Shown here: positions 15,489 to 23,353 of the stretch, piece by piece | Layout: every line of letters starts with the position of its first letter | How positions within the stretch are numbered: position 1 is the stretch's first letter | Assembly: GCA_019113745.1 (NCBI GenBank) | Contig: DXGV01000055.1 | Span: forward strand, 1-44,026 | DNA from: Candidatus Blautia intestinavium | Lineage (GTDB): Bacteria > Bacillota > Clostridia > Lachnospirales > Lachnospiraceae | Length of the DNA: 44,026 bases | Direction of reading: 5' to 3' | The notes under the pieces: model-generated | The model's input: the letters and a program-made list of their open reading frames with translations, nothing else | What the model was told of the DNA's origin: nothing | Database searches by the model: none | Translations under genes and position numbers: made by a program

Positions 15489-18400
15489 ATGAGGGAAAAA
15501 AGAATTACAGCAGTTATTTTGTCAGTGTTTATGGTATTATCCCTGCTTCCTTCCACTGTTTTTGCCGCAGCAGCGGCTGCCGCACTGGAGGGACAACTGA
15601 AAATCAGCGGAACAGCGGCGGTGGGAAGTACTCTGAAAGCTGACCTAAAAGATGTGAAGCCGCAGGGACTGTCCGAGGACAGCGTGAGCTATTTGTGGTC
15701 CCGGAAGACAGACGGCGATGAGGAAATGAAGGAGCTCAGCAAAGAAAAAAGTTACACAGTAGTCCAGGAGGATCTGGGAGCTAGGATTGTTCTTACAATC
15801 ACCGGACTGGAAGATAAAGGGATTACAGGGACTTTGGAAGCGTCTACCGGGTATGTGGTGACTGCCGAAGAGGCCGCCGCCCGGGATCAGCAGGGAACAG
15901 AAGCTTCCGGTACAGACCAGTCAGGAAACCAGGTGGAGACTGAAGAAGAGCTTCCTGTGGAAGAAGCGGAAGAAACCTCTTCAGACGATATGAGCGATGA
16001 AACGGAAGAGACTTCCTCAGACAACGAAAGCGAAGAGACGGCGGCGCCTTTGGAAGAGATTCCGGAGGAAGAAATATCCAGTGAAGATATGGAAGAAGGC
16101 GTGCCGGAGGATATAACAGAAGAGGAAGAATATTCCGGGGAGTCTGATACGCAGGAAGAACCATCAGCCGGGGAGACTGAGGAGAATGAGGGGACAGACG
16201 CGGCCGGAACAGAAGAGGTGGACGGGATACCTCCTGCTACAGAGGACGGAACCTGTTACGTGGAAGCTTCCGATGATATGCCGGATATGTTAGGCTCCGC
16301 AAATGAAAATGAAGTGATTTTATCTGAAGATCTTTCTGAAGAGAACGGAACAGAAGCGGCAGGGAATATACCGGCTGCGGAAGAGGACGGGATTCCAGAA
16401 GGAGAAAGCGGCAGCGGATCGGAAAATACCGACGGGGAAGGTCAGGAAGTATCTTACCAGGCGGAAGCTGTTACAGAAGACGGAACAGGTATCCTGGATT
16501 TCGGGACTGTCGTTTCAGGAGAAGAGGAAGATAATGAAGGCCAGTATGTGACGGTGAAGAACACAGGAACAGGAACGCTGAATTTCACACCGATCAGTCC
16601 GGAACATTTTGTAGTTCAGGATATCAGCGAGCCTCTGGAACCGGGAGACAGCGTAGAGCTGTGGATCGGCCCGAGAGCGGGAACAGAGCCAGGTACTTAT
16701 GAGGACACCATCACATATGCGAGTGAAGAGGGAGCGACAGCTTCTTTTACTGCAAAAATGACCGTGGAAGAGAAAGAAAGTCCATCGGAAACTCTGAAGG
16801 CAGACAGGGAAGCGCTGGAATTTACAGACACAGAGGAACAGACGATAACGATTACAAATACCGGTACGCAGGCAGTGACGCTGAAAGCGGCTACAGTGGC
16901 GGGAACAGTATCGGTGACGCCCTCGGATCAGGTGACTGTGGAAGCGGGATCGACTTTCACATTTACAGTAAAACCGGCAGCAGATAATCTGGAGGCCGGG
17001 AAACCATATGAGGACACGATCAGCTTTTCAGATGTGTCGGACGGTAGCCAGCTTCTTTCTGTCTCCGTAAAGACAACGTTGCCGGAGGCAACGGCCACGC
17101 CTACTCCGGAACCGGAGAAAACAAGCCGGATTGAAGCAGACGCTGCAAAACTGGAGTTTGGCACGTCTGTGGAAGGCTATGCAGAGGCTCCGGAAGCAAA
17201 AACTGTGACAGTGACCAACAGCGGAAACGGAGACGCGGAGCTGAGCTGGTCTGTAAACGGCAAAGAAGAGGCGCAGTACTTTGACGCGTCCCTTGCGGAT
17301 GAAAAGATCAGCGCCCAGGGAGGAACTACTTCCTTTACTGTCAGACCAAAGACCGGGCTGGCGGCAGGCAGTTATGAAGAAACTTTTGTGATCACAGATA
17401 AAGGAACGGGAACTGAAATACAGATCACCGCAGGATTTACAGTGGAGGAAGGCACGCACAGCCTCTCCGTGACTCCGGATACGCTGGAATTTTCCAGTAC
17501 AAAAGAGGGATATGGCGAGATAGAAGCGCAGCAGTTTACCGTTACCAATAATGGGAACTTGGCGGAAACCCTGACGCAGCCTTCGGCGGACAATTTTGAG
17601 ATCGGCGGTTCAGGATCGGCAGATCTTGTACTGCAGCCGGGAGAGTCTGTAAGTTTTACTGTCAGACCAAAGACCGGACTGGCGGCAGGCGATTATGAGG
17701 AAAGCGTGCAGATCGCTTCCGGCCAGGCAAAAACCGGCGTTACGGTAAAATTCCAGGTGATCAGGGGAACGGCGACCGTTACAAAGATCCAGCAGCCGGC
17801 GGCAGTGACAGGGCTTACAAACGGAACAAAAAAGGACGCGCAGTCTTTAAAGCTTCCGTCAACAGTGGTGATAGAAACTACTGCGGGAAATATGAAAGCT
17901 TCTGTTGCATGGGATGTGGAAAACTGCAGCTATGATCCTTCCAGCACAGAGGCGCAGACCTTCCGTATCCGGGGAGCAGTTTCTCTTCCTGGCGATGTGG
18001 ACAACAATAACCATCTGACGCTTTTGGCATATATTCAGGTAAGTGTAAATGCATATTCTCCGAAAAAAGCTTCTGCGGATGATAATTATATATCCGGAAT
18101 CGAGTATAACGGAGTGTATACGACGCAGTCCAGAATCTCCTTTACCGCAGTAGGCGCGGGCATGGATAATACCTCTCCAAGAAAAGGAGATACACGTTAT
18201 ATACCTTTGAACTGGACGGTGATCAATACAAACACCTGGACGGAGGCGCCGTATACAGGCTCTTTCGGAATGGCGAAGAGCGGAGATTACACACTGAAGG
18301 TAGTCTTTAAGCTTCAGCAGTATAATGGCAGCGCCTGGACAAACGCAGACGGATCCGATACAAAACAGGTTCCGTTCCGTATATCAAAAGCAAAGGTAAC

Positions 18401-18554
18401 GGCTCCGGGACTGGATCTGACTCCGGCGGCGAACCGCAGAAATGCTGTAAAAACAGGAGACAGTACTCCGATCCTGCCGTTTGTGATCATTCTTGTTGCG
18501 GCAGTTGTGGTAATTGGAGGAATTCTTGTTTACCGGAACAGAAAAAATAAATAA
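15489..18554 (+). CDS. Membrane-anchored surface protein with four ASH-like repeats
   Basis: 1021 residues. A Sec signal peptide (MREKRITAVILSVFMVLSLL..., likely cut after VFAA) is followed by an Ig-like module (about 33-130), an extremely Glu/Thr/Ser-rich linker (about 135-320), and four immunoglobulin-like repeats of the ASH/choice-of-anchor kind (about 332-430, 435-535, 547-655, 660-757) marked by LDFGT, LEFTDTE, LEFGTSV and LEFSSTK strands. A further domain (about 760-980) precedes a C-terminal membrane helix and a basic tail (YRNRKNK). The C-terminus has KTGD before the helix but no intact LPXTG, so I predict anchoring by the helix rather than by sortase. Two repeats share nearly identical DNA (17334-17376 and 17655-17697). 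AAGGAGG precedes the start. Role unknown; adhesion or envelope structure is plausible. Confidence 0.85.
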   Translation: MREKRITAVILSVFMVLSLLPSTVFAAAAAAALEGQLKISGTAAVGSTLKADLKDVKPQGLSEDSVSYLWSRKTDGDEEMKELSKEKSYTVVQEDLGARIVLTITGLEDKGITGTLEASTGYVVTAEEAAARDQQGTEASGTDQSGNQVETEEELPVEEAEETSSDDMSDETEETSSDNESEETAAPLEEIPEEEISSEDMEEGVPEDITEEEEYSGESDTQEEPSAGETEENEGTDAAGTEEVDGIPPATEDGTCYVEASDDMPDMLGSANENEVILSEDLSEENGTEAAGNIPAAEEDGIPEGESGSGSENTDGEGQEVSYQAEAVTEDGTGILDFGTVVSGEEEDNEGQYVTVKNTGTGTLNFTPISPEHFVVQDISEPLEPGDSVELWIGPRAGTEPGTYEDTITYASEEGATASFTAKMTVEEKESPSETLKADREALEFTDTEEQTITITNTGTQAVTLKAATVAGTVSVTPSDQVTVEAGSTFTFTVKPAADNLEAGKPYEDTISFSDVSDGSQLLSVSVKTTLPEATATPTPEPEKTSRIEADAAKLEFGTSVEGYAEAPEAKTVTVTNSGNGDAELSWSVNGKEEAQYFDASLADEKISAQGGTTSFTVRPKTGLAAGSYEETFVITDKGTGTEIQITAGFTVEEGTHSLSVTPDTLEFSSTKEGYGEIEAQQFTVTNNGNLAETLTQPSADNFEIGGSGSADLVLQPGESVSFTVRPKTGLAAGDYEESVQIASGQAKTGVTVKFQVIRGTATVTKIQQPAAVTGLTNGTKKDAQSLKLPSTVVIETTAGNMKASVAWDVENCSYDPSSTEAQTFRIRGAVSLPGDVDNNNHLTLLAYIQVSVNAYSPKKASADDNYISGIEYNGVYTTQSRISFTAVGAGMDNTSPRKGDTRYIPLNWTVINTNTWTEAPYTGSFGMAKSGDYTLKVVFKLQQYNGSAWTNADGSDTKQVPFRISKAKVTAPGLDLTPAANRRNAVKTGDSTPILPFVIILVAAVVVIGGILVYRNRKNK
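17334..17697. repeat. Direct DNA repeat within the surface-protein gene
   Basis: About 43 bases at 17334-17376 recur at 17655-17697 with only a few differences, encoding FTVRPKTGLAAGxYEE twice. The offset is 321 bases, exactly 107 codons, so recombination between the copies would remove or add one repeat in frame. Confidence 0.75.
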
Positions 18555-18570
18555 AAACAATCTTGAATTA

Positions 18571-18597
18571 TTAGCACTCATTTCAAATGAGTGCTAA
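18571..18597. promoter_or_regulatory. CIRCE operator (HrcA binding site) before htpG
   Basis: TTAGCACTC at 18571-18579, nine bases, then GAGTGCTAA at 18589-18597: a perfect match to the CIRCE consensus, the target of the heat-shock repressor HrcA. The nine central bases (ATTTCAAAT) extend the symmetry. TTTTTTC follows directly, so as RNA the same element makes a strong hairpin plus T-run and probably terminates the surface-protein transcript. Confidence 0.93.
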
Positions 18598-18604
18598 TTT
18601 TTTC

Positions 18605-18633
18605 TTGACTTTTTATAAAAAGGGTATTACTAT
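18605..18633 (+). promoter_or_regulatory. htpG promoter
   Basis: TTGACT at 18605-18610 and TACTAT at 18628-18633 with 17 bases between. CIRCE ends eight bases before the -35, so HrcA would bind just upstream of the promoter rather than downstream of it, which is the less usual placement. Confidence 0.6.
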
Positions 18634-18673
18634 ATAAAACAGAAATTGATCAATATAAAGGAGAGTGGATGAC

Positions 18674-20752
18674 ATGCCTGCAAAACATGGTAATTTGTCG
18701 ATTAATAGTGAGAATATTTTTCCAATTATAAAGAAATGGCTTTATTCAGATCATGATATTTTTGCCAGAGAAATGATTTCAAATGGCTGCGACGCCATTA
18801 CAAAACTGAAAAAACTTGAAGTTATGGGAGAGTATACTTTCCCGGAAAATTATAAACCTGCAATTCAGGTAGTCGTAAATTCTGAGGAAAAAACTCTGAA
18901 ATTTATTGATAACGGTATCGGAATGACAGCGGACGAGGTGGAAGAGTATATTACACAGATCGCTTTTTCCGGAGCTACAGAATTTCTGGAAAAATATAAA
19001 GATAAAACAACAGACGATCAGATGATCGGTCATTTTGGATTAGGCTTTTATTCTGCGTTTATGGTTGCCGACGAGGTGCATATTGATACCCTTTCCTACA
19101 AAGAGGGAGCTGTTCCGGTGCATTGGACCTGTGACGGCGGGACAGAATATGATATTTCAGACGGAAACAAGAACACAGTGGGAACAGAGATCACACTGTT
19201 TTTAAATGATGAAAGTCCGGAATTCTGCAATGAGTACCGTATGCGCGAAGTGATTGAAAAATATTGCTCTTTCATGCCGGTGAATATTTATCTGTCAAAA
19301 GAAAATGCAGAACAGGAATATGAAACTATCGACGAGTCTGAACTTCGGGATGACGACGTTGTTGTAGAACATATTCATGAAGACGCAAAGACAGAGGAGA
19401 AAGAAAATGAAAACGGAGAAAAGGAGATCGTGGAAGTATCTCCGGCCCGCGACAGAGTAAAGATCAACAAACGTCCGGTATCTCTGAGCGATCCTCATCC
19501 GCTGTGGATGAAACATCCAAATGAATGCACAGAGGATGAATATAAAGAGTTTTACAGAAAAGTTTTTATGGATTACAGAGAGCCCCTGTTCTGGATCCAC
19601 CTGAATATGGACTATCCTTTTAATCTTAAAGGAATCCTTTATTTCCCGAAGATCAATACGGAGTATGACTCCATAGAGGGAACGATCAAACTGTATAACA
19701 ATCAGGTGTTTATTGCCGATAATATCAAAGAGGTGATCCCGGAATTCCTTCTTCTTCTGAAGGGCGTCATCGACTGTCCGGATCTTCCGCTGAACGTGTC
19801 CAGAAGCGCTCTGCAGAACGATGGATTTGTGCAGAAAATAGCAGAATATATTTCCAAGAAGGTAGCAGACAAGCTGACAGGAATGTGCAAGACTGACCGC
19901 GAAGCTTATGAAAAATACTGGGACGATATCAGTCCGTTTATTAAATACGGATGCATAAAGGACAGTAAATTTGCGGAAAAACTGCATGATTATATTCTGT
20001 TTAAAGACCTGAATGACAAGTACCTGACCCTGAAGGACTGCATAGAAGCCAACAAACCTCAGAAAGAGGACGCCGGGGAAGAAAAACCGGAGGAGAAAGA
20101 AGAAGAGGCTGACAAAAATACCGAAGAAGATAAGGATTCTGACAAGAAAGAACCGGAAAAAATAACGATTTTTTATGTGACAGATCCGGTGCAGCAAAGC
20201 CAGTATATCAATATGTTTAAAGAGGCCGGAAAGGATGCGGTGATTCTCACCCACAATATTGACGCTCCCTTTATTTCACATCTGGAGCAGAAAGACAATA
20301 CTATTCAGTTCAAGAGAATCGACGCCGATCTGACAGAAGAACTGAAAGGCGAGGGAACGGCGGATGAAGAAACGGCAAAAGCGCTGACAGAGCTCTTCAG
20401 AAAAAGCCTGAATAAAGAAAAACTGGAAGTAAAAGTAGAAAATCTGAAGAATGACGGCGTTTCGGCTATGATGATGCTTTCTGAAGAAAGCCGCCGTATG
20501 CAGGATATGATGAAGATGTATAATATGTACGGAATGGATCCGGGCATGTTTGGAGGACAGGAAACACTTGTGCTGAATGCAAATCATCCTCTTGTGCAGT
20601 ATCTTGCAAAAAATCCGGAATCCGAGCATGGAGCTGTGATCTGTCAGCAGTTGTATGATCTTGCGATGATAAGCCATAAGCCTCTTTCCCCGGAGGAGAT
20701 GACGAAATTTGTACAGAGAAGCAACGATATTTTACTGATGCTTACCAAATAA
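18674..20752 (+). CDS. htpG: Hsp90-family molecular chaperone HtpG
   Basis: 692 residues from the ATG at 18674, chosen because AAAGGAGAG ends eight bases before it; a GTG at 18665 lies inside that ribosome site. The GHKL ATPase domain shows EMISNGCDAI, DNGIGM and GHFGLGFYSAFMVAD. The middle domain carries the conserved arginine in LNVSRSALQ, and a C-terminal dimer domain follows. Two highly charged inserts stand out: one near residues 235-260 between the N and middle domains, as in the eukaryotic Hsp90 linker, and one near 465-500 (Lys/Glu-rich) before the C-terminal domain. HtpG folds client proteins under stress. The upstream CIRCE predicts HrcA control, unlike B. subtilis htpG, which is CIRCE-independent. 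Confidence 0.96.
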   Translation: MPAKHGNLSINSENIFPIIKKWLYSDHDIFAREMISNGCDAITKLKKLEVMGEYTFPENYKPAIQVVVNSEEKTLKFIDNGIGMTADEVEEYITQIAFSGATEFLEKYKDKTTDDQMIGHFGLGFYSAFMVADEVHIDTLSYKEGAVPVHWTCDGGTEYDISDGNKNTVGTEITLFLNDESPEFCNEYRMREVIEKYCSFMPVNIYLSKENAEQEYETIDESELRDDDVVVEHIHEDAKTEEKENENGEKEIVEVSPARDRVKINKRPVSLSDPHPLWMKHPNECTEDEYKEFYRKVFMDYREPLFWIHLNMDYPFNLKGILYFPKINTEYDSIEGTIKLYNNQVFIADNIKEVIPEFLLLLKGVIDCPDLPLNVSRSALQNDGFVQKIAEYISKKVADKLTGMCKTDREAYEKYWDDISPFIKYGCIKDSKFAEKLHDYILFKDLNDKYLTLKDCIEANKPQKEDAGEEKPEEKEEEADKNTEEDKDSDKKEPEKITIFYVTDPVQQSQYINMFKEAGKDAVILTHNIDAPFISHLEQKDNTIQFKRIDADLTEELKGEGTADEETAKALTELFRKSLNKEKLEVKVENLKNDGVSAMMMLSEESRRMQDMMKMYNMYGMDPGMFGGQETLVLNANHPLVQYLAKNPESEHGAVICQQLYDLAMISHKPLSPEEMTKFVQRSNDILLMLTK

Positions 20753-20760
20753 AATCTGAG

Positions 20761-20807
20761 AAAGGACTTCCTGACATTCGGTTCTGAATGTATCGGAAGT
20801 CCTTTTT
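20761..20807 (+). terminator. htpG terminator
   Basis: AAAGGACTTCC pairs with GGAAGTCCTTT, with an inner GACATTC/GAATGT stem, followed by a run of T's (TTTTTCTG). It lies nine bases after the htpG stop. Confidence 0.9.
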
Positions 20808-20880
20808 CTGTCTCCTTCTTGACAACTGAACTTCCGATTTTTATTCTGACTCTGTGTGTGGTGCAGTGGAGTATTGTAGT

Positions 20881-20926
20881 AATAAATCGTAAAATTTCAA
20901 TTTTTTTCGAGTAATGACGATTTATT
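20881..20926. promoter_or_regulatory. 10-bp inverted repeat upstream of the Spo0A-like gene
   Basis: AATAAATCGT at 20881-20890 and ACGATTTATT at 20917-20926 are perfect inverted copies 26 bases apart. The right arm overlaps TGACGAT (20915-20921), a 6/7 match to the 0A box TGNCGAA. Confidence 0.55.
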
Positions 20927-20937
20927 TACGAAAAACG

Positions 20938-20963
20938 AAAATACCAGTATTTTGTCGTATAAT
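20938..20963 (+). promoter_or_regulatory. Promoter of the Spo0A-like gene with overlapping palindrome
   Basis: The -10 is TATAAT at 20958-20963. No -35 consensus lies 17 bases upstream (ACGAAA). AAAATAC-CA-GTATTTT (20938-20953) fills the spacer, and TGTCGTA (20953-20959, 6/7 to a 0A box) overlaps the -10. A poor -35 with nearby boxes suggests a promoter that depends on an activator. Confidence 0.55.
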
Positions 20964-20996
20964 AGTGAACTACATAGAATAAACGGAGGAGAAAAA

Positions 20997-21359
20997 ATGA
21001 GAGAGGTCTATCATTTGATCAGAAAGCTGGGGGCAACATCAAAATATAAAGGATATTATTTTGTGGCTGAAGCGGTAAAAATTTCTATGGACGCACAGGA
21101 ACGTCCGATTAAAATAACAAAGGACATTTATCCTTTTCTGGCAAAGAAATTTAAATCCACACCAATGAATGTGGAACATGATATCCGGACGGTGATAAAT
21201 GTCTGCTGGACGGCAAATAAGAAAACGATGGATGAAATCGCAGGTTACTCCTTAAACTACAGGCCCACTAACAGCGAATTTGTAGATATGCTGGCGTATT
21301 ATCTTTCACAGACCCACGATATACAGGAGGGGGAGCAGAGAAATCTGGACAGATTATAA
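20997..21359 (+). CDS. Stand-alone Spo0A C-terminal-type DNA-binding protein
   Basis: 120 residues from the ATG at 20997 (GGAGGAG upstream). Nearly the whole protein aligns by eye with the Spo0A effector domain: KGYYFVAEAVKIS, then TKDIYPFLAKKFKSTPMNVE (the helix-turn-helix region), IRTVINVCW, and RPTNSEFVDMLAYYL, which match the well-known blocks KGYQYLREAI, TKTLYPDIAKKY, VERAIRHAIEVAW and KPTNSEFIAMVADKL. There is no receiver domain before it, so it cannot be phosphorylated as Spo0A is. It may be a constitutive or protein-controlled regulator, a competitor for 0A boxes, or a regulator of other genes. Its stop overlaps the stop of the convergent DUF5721-like gene by six bases. Confidence 0.85.
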   Translation: MREVYHLIRKLGATSKYKGYYFVAEAVKISMDAQERPIKITKDIYPFLAKKFKSTPMNVEHDIRTVINVCWTANKKTMDEIAGYSLNYRPTNSEFVDMLAYYLSQTHDIQEGEQRNLDRL

Positions 21360-21857
21360 AAATTCATAATCAATATCCAGATTTTTAAAAAAACGGAGGA
21401 TAACGTCGTCCCAGTACTGCTCAGGTTTTTTGTCCATTGTAAAAGAATTATGGGCAACCCCTGTAGTGCAGAGGAGCGTCTTATTTTTGTACTGGATATT
21501 CAGGGAAAAGCTGCTGAAGGTACTGCCGGATAGTTCCGGTTCTTCTGCTTTCAGAATTTCAGAAAACTGATATGGCGCAAGCTGAAAAATGATCCGAAAC
21601 TGCAATGGAAGCAGTTTCCCGCGGATAATACTGCGGCAGAAAGGTTTGATTTTTTTCCAGCGGGAATAAATCACAGAGTTTTGGGTGAGGATATTCTGTG
21701 TGTCCGTATCAAAAAATTCTTTATTAACACGTCCGTCTATTGTAAACGTATTGAACGTAGTAATAGATGCCTCGGCAAGAGGAAAAGCATCGAAGGTGTC
21801 GCCGATAAGAAGCTGGGTCATAAAAGTTTTGACGCTGTTGATTTTCAGTGCAAGCAT
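21354..21857 (-). CDS. DUF5721-like protein
   Basis: 167 residues starting at MLALKINSVKTFMTQLL; GGAGAATC precedes this ATG on the minus strand. The text LLIGDTFDAFPLAEASITTF and NTFTIDGR resembles DUF5721, a family I know mainly from Lachnospiraceae. It has no signal peptide, membrane helix or catalytic motif I can name. It may be a cytoplasmic alpha/beta protein. It is tail-to-tail with the Spo0A-like gene, sharing the last six bases, so transcription of one could interfere with the other. Confidence 0.75.
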   Translation of the reverse strand: MLALKINSVKTFMTQLLIGDTFDAFPLAEASITTFNTFTIDGRVNKEFFDTDTQNILTQNSVIYSRWKKIKPFCRSIIRGKLLPLQFRIIFQLAPYQFSEILKAEEPELSGSTFSSFSLNIQYKNKTLLCTTGVAHNSFTMDKKPEQYWDDVILRFFKNLDIDYEFL

Positions 21858-21970
21858 AGTATGATTCTCCTGATTTTTTGTGCTTTGTTCATTATAAAAC
21901 AGAATAGAAAAAAAGAACAGAGTTTTTGCAAAAAGTCTTTTCAAACAGCGAGGGATATGATAATATAGAT

Positions 21971-21987
21971 GTGGTATTTAATACTAC
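21971..21987. promoter_or_regulatory. Palindrome before degV, FapR-like
   Basis: GTGGTATT-T-AATACTAC is a near-perfect 17-base palindrome with one mismatch between arms. It resembles the FapR operator of fatty-acid synthesis genes (core TAGTACCT-n-TACTA) at most core positions. It overlaps the expected transcript start of a weak promoter (TTTTCA 21938-21943, TAATAT 21961-21966, spacer 17), where a repressor could act. Confidence 0.35.
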
Positions 21988-22013
21988 ATATTATAGAAAA
22001 GAGGACGATATAA

Positions 22014-22853
22014 TTGAGCTATAAAATAATTATAGATAGCTGCGGAGAGCTTTTGGAGGAATGGAAGAATGACGAACATTTTGAATCGGTTCCCTTAACC
22101 CTGAATGTAAACGGTGAGACAATCGTAGATGACGCGTCTTTCGATCAGAAATCATTCCTTCAGAAAGTGGCGGCAAGTACAGAATGTCCAAAATCAGCCT
22201 GCCCTTCTCCTGAACGATATATGAAGGCTTTTGACTGCGAAGCGGACCGGATTTACGCGGTGACGCTTTCGGCGGAATTAAGCGGTTCTTATAACAGCGC
22301 CGTTCTTGGAAGAAGTCTTCTTAAGGAGGAGCAGCCGGAAAAGAAAATCTATGTGTTCAATTCCAGATCCGCTTCAGTAGGGCAGACCCTGATCGGAATG
22401 AAGATACAGGAGTGCGAAGAGGCAGGATGTACCTTTGAAGAAGTGGTCAGCAGGGTTGAAGCTTATATTTCAGAACAAAATACGTTCTTTGTGCTGGATA
22501 ATCTGGAAACTCTCAGAAAAAACGGACGTCTGAGTACAGTAAAGGCGTTTGTCGCAAGCGCGCTGAAGATAAAACCGGTTATGGGAGCCACACCGGAGGG
22601 CACGATCTGCCAGCTTGATCAGGCGAGAGGGATCAATAAGGCCCTTATCAAGATGGTGCAGTATATTGTGGAAAAAACAAAAGACAGTGAGAAAAAGATT
22701 CTGGCGATCTCTCACTGCAACTGTTACGACAGGGCGATGCTCCTGAAAAAAGCACTGGAGGAGAAGATACCTCTGAAAAGGATCGTGGTGCTTGATACCG
22801 CAGGAGTCAGCAGTATGTACGCCAATGATGGCGGAGTAATCGTGGTTGTGTGA
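22014..22853 (+). CDS. DegV-family fatty-acid-binding protein
   Basis: 279 residues beginning with a TTG codon (MSYKIIIDSCGEL), preceded by GAGGACG at a good distance. Conserved DegV blocks are SACPSPERYMKAF, TLSAELSGSYNSA, FNSRSASVGQTLIG, LDNLETLRKNGRLS and LKIKPVMGATPEG. DegV/FakB proteins bind one fatty acid and, with the kinase FakA, supply acyl-phosphate for phospholipid synthesis. No fakA is in the window. A FapR-like palindrome upstream would fit lipid control, as inference only. Confidence 0.93.
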   Translation: MSYKIIIDSCGELLEEWKNDEHFESVPLTLNVNGETIVDDASFDQKSFLQKVAASTECPKSACPSPERYMKAFDCEADRIYAVTLSAELSGSYNSAVLGRSLLKEEQPEKKIYVFNSRSASVGQTLIGMKIQECEEAGCTFEEVVSRVEAYISEQNTFFVLDNLETLRKNGRLSTVKAFVASALKIKPVMGATPEGTICQLDQARGINKALIKMVQYIVEKTKDSEKKILAISHCNCYDRAMLLKKALEEKIPLKRIVVLDTAGVSSMYANDGGVIVVV

Positions 22854-22878
22854 ATTGTTTGTGAATTTGGAAAGAGAC

Positions 22879-22907
22879 TTCACTTTTACCGGGCGCTGTG
22901 ATATAAT
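22879..22907 (+). promoter_or_regulatory. Extended -10 promoter of the small membrane protein
   Basis: TG at 22899-22900 and TATAAT at 22902-22907 form an extended -10; TTCACT at 22879-22884 is a moderate -35 with a 17-base spacer. Confidence 0.75.
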
Positions 22908-22941
22908 AAAGACACTTATTCAGAACAAAGGAGATTCCATT

Positions 22942-23196
22942 ATGAGTCAGAAAAAAGTGGACAATTATAAAGCGCTGAAAGCAAACCGCAGAAATGAACA
23001 GAGAAAAGAAAAATTTTATGATATACTGGAAAAGGTAGTGGGAATCGTTGTATGTGTGGCGCTTGTAGCATGGATCGGATATTCCGTATATGATAAAGTC
23101 ACAGAAAAAGACGCGTCGGCAGTACAGCAGACAGTGATGGATACCAGCGCTCTTGATAACTATACGTCAGGACTTTCAGCAGATACTGTGGAGTAG
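22942..23196 (+). CDS. Small single-pass membrane protein
   Basis: 84 residues from the ATG at 22942, after AAAGGAG. A basic N-terminus (KKVDNYKALKANRRNEQRKEK) precedes one membrane helix (about residues 33-53, VVGIVVCVALVAWIGYSVY) and a short polar tail. By the positive-inside rule the N-terminus is in the cytoplasm. I do not recognise a family. It has its own extended -10 promoter and terminator, so it is a separate unit. Confidence 0.8.
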   Translation: MSQKKVDNYKALKANRRNEQRKEKFYDILEKVVGIVVCVALVAWIGYSVYDKVTEKDASAVQQTVMDTSALDNYTSGLSADTVE

Positions 23197-23246
23197 TGCG
23201 GCAGAAACAGTCCGAAACAGAGAATATCTGCAGCAGCAAAAAATAA

Positions 23247-23274
23247 AAATCCCCGGTGGCGCCGGGGATTTTCT
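23247..23274 (+). terminator. Terminator of the small membrane protein gene
   Basis: AAAATCCCCGG and CCGGGGATTTT form a perfect stem with a 4-base loop, preceded by A's and followed by TTTTCTG. The symmetric flanks let it also serve the convergent csp gene. Confidence 0.9.
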
Positions 23275-23353
23275 GTTGCGGTAAAACTTATCGAATGAGA
23301 CCGCTGAACATCAGGCAAAGTCTGAAAAGGATTGTTATTCTGCAGGCCTGAAA

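Noticed and set aside
17100..18554. LPXTG sortase signal at the end of the surface protein
   Set aside because: Only KTGD precedes the membrane helix; the LP part is missing, so sortase anchoring is not supported.
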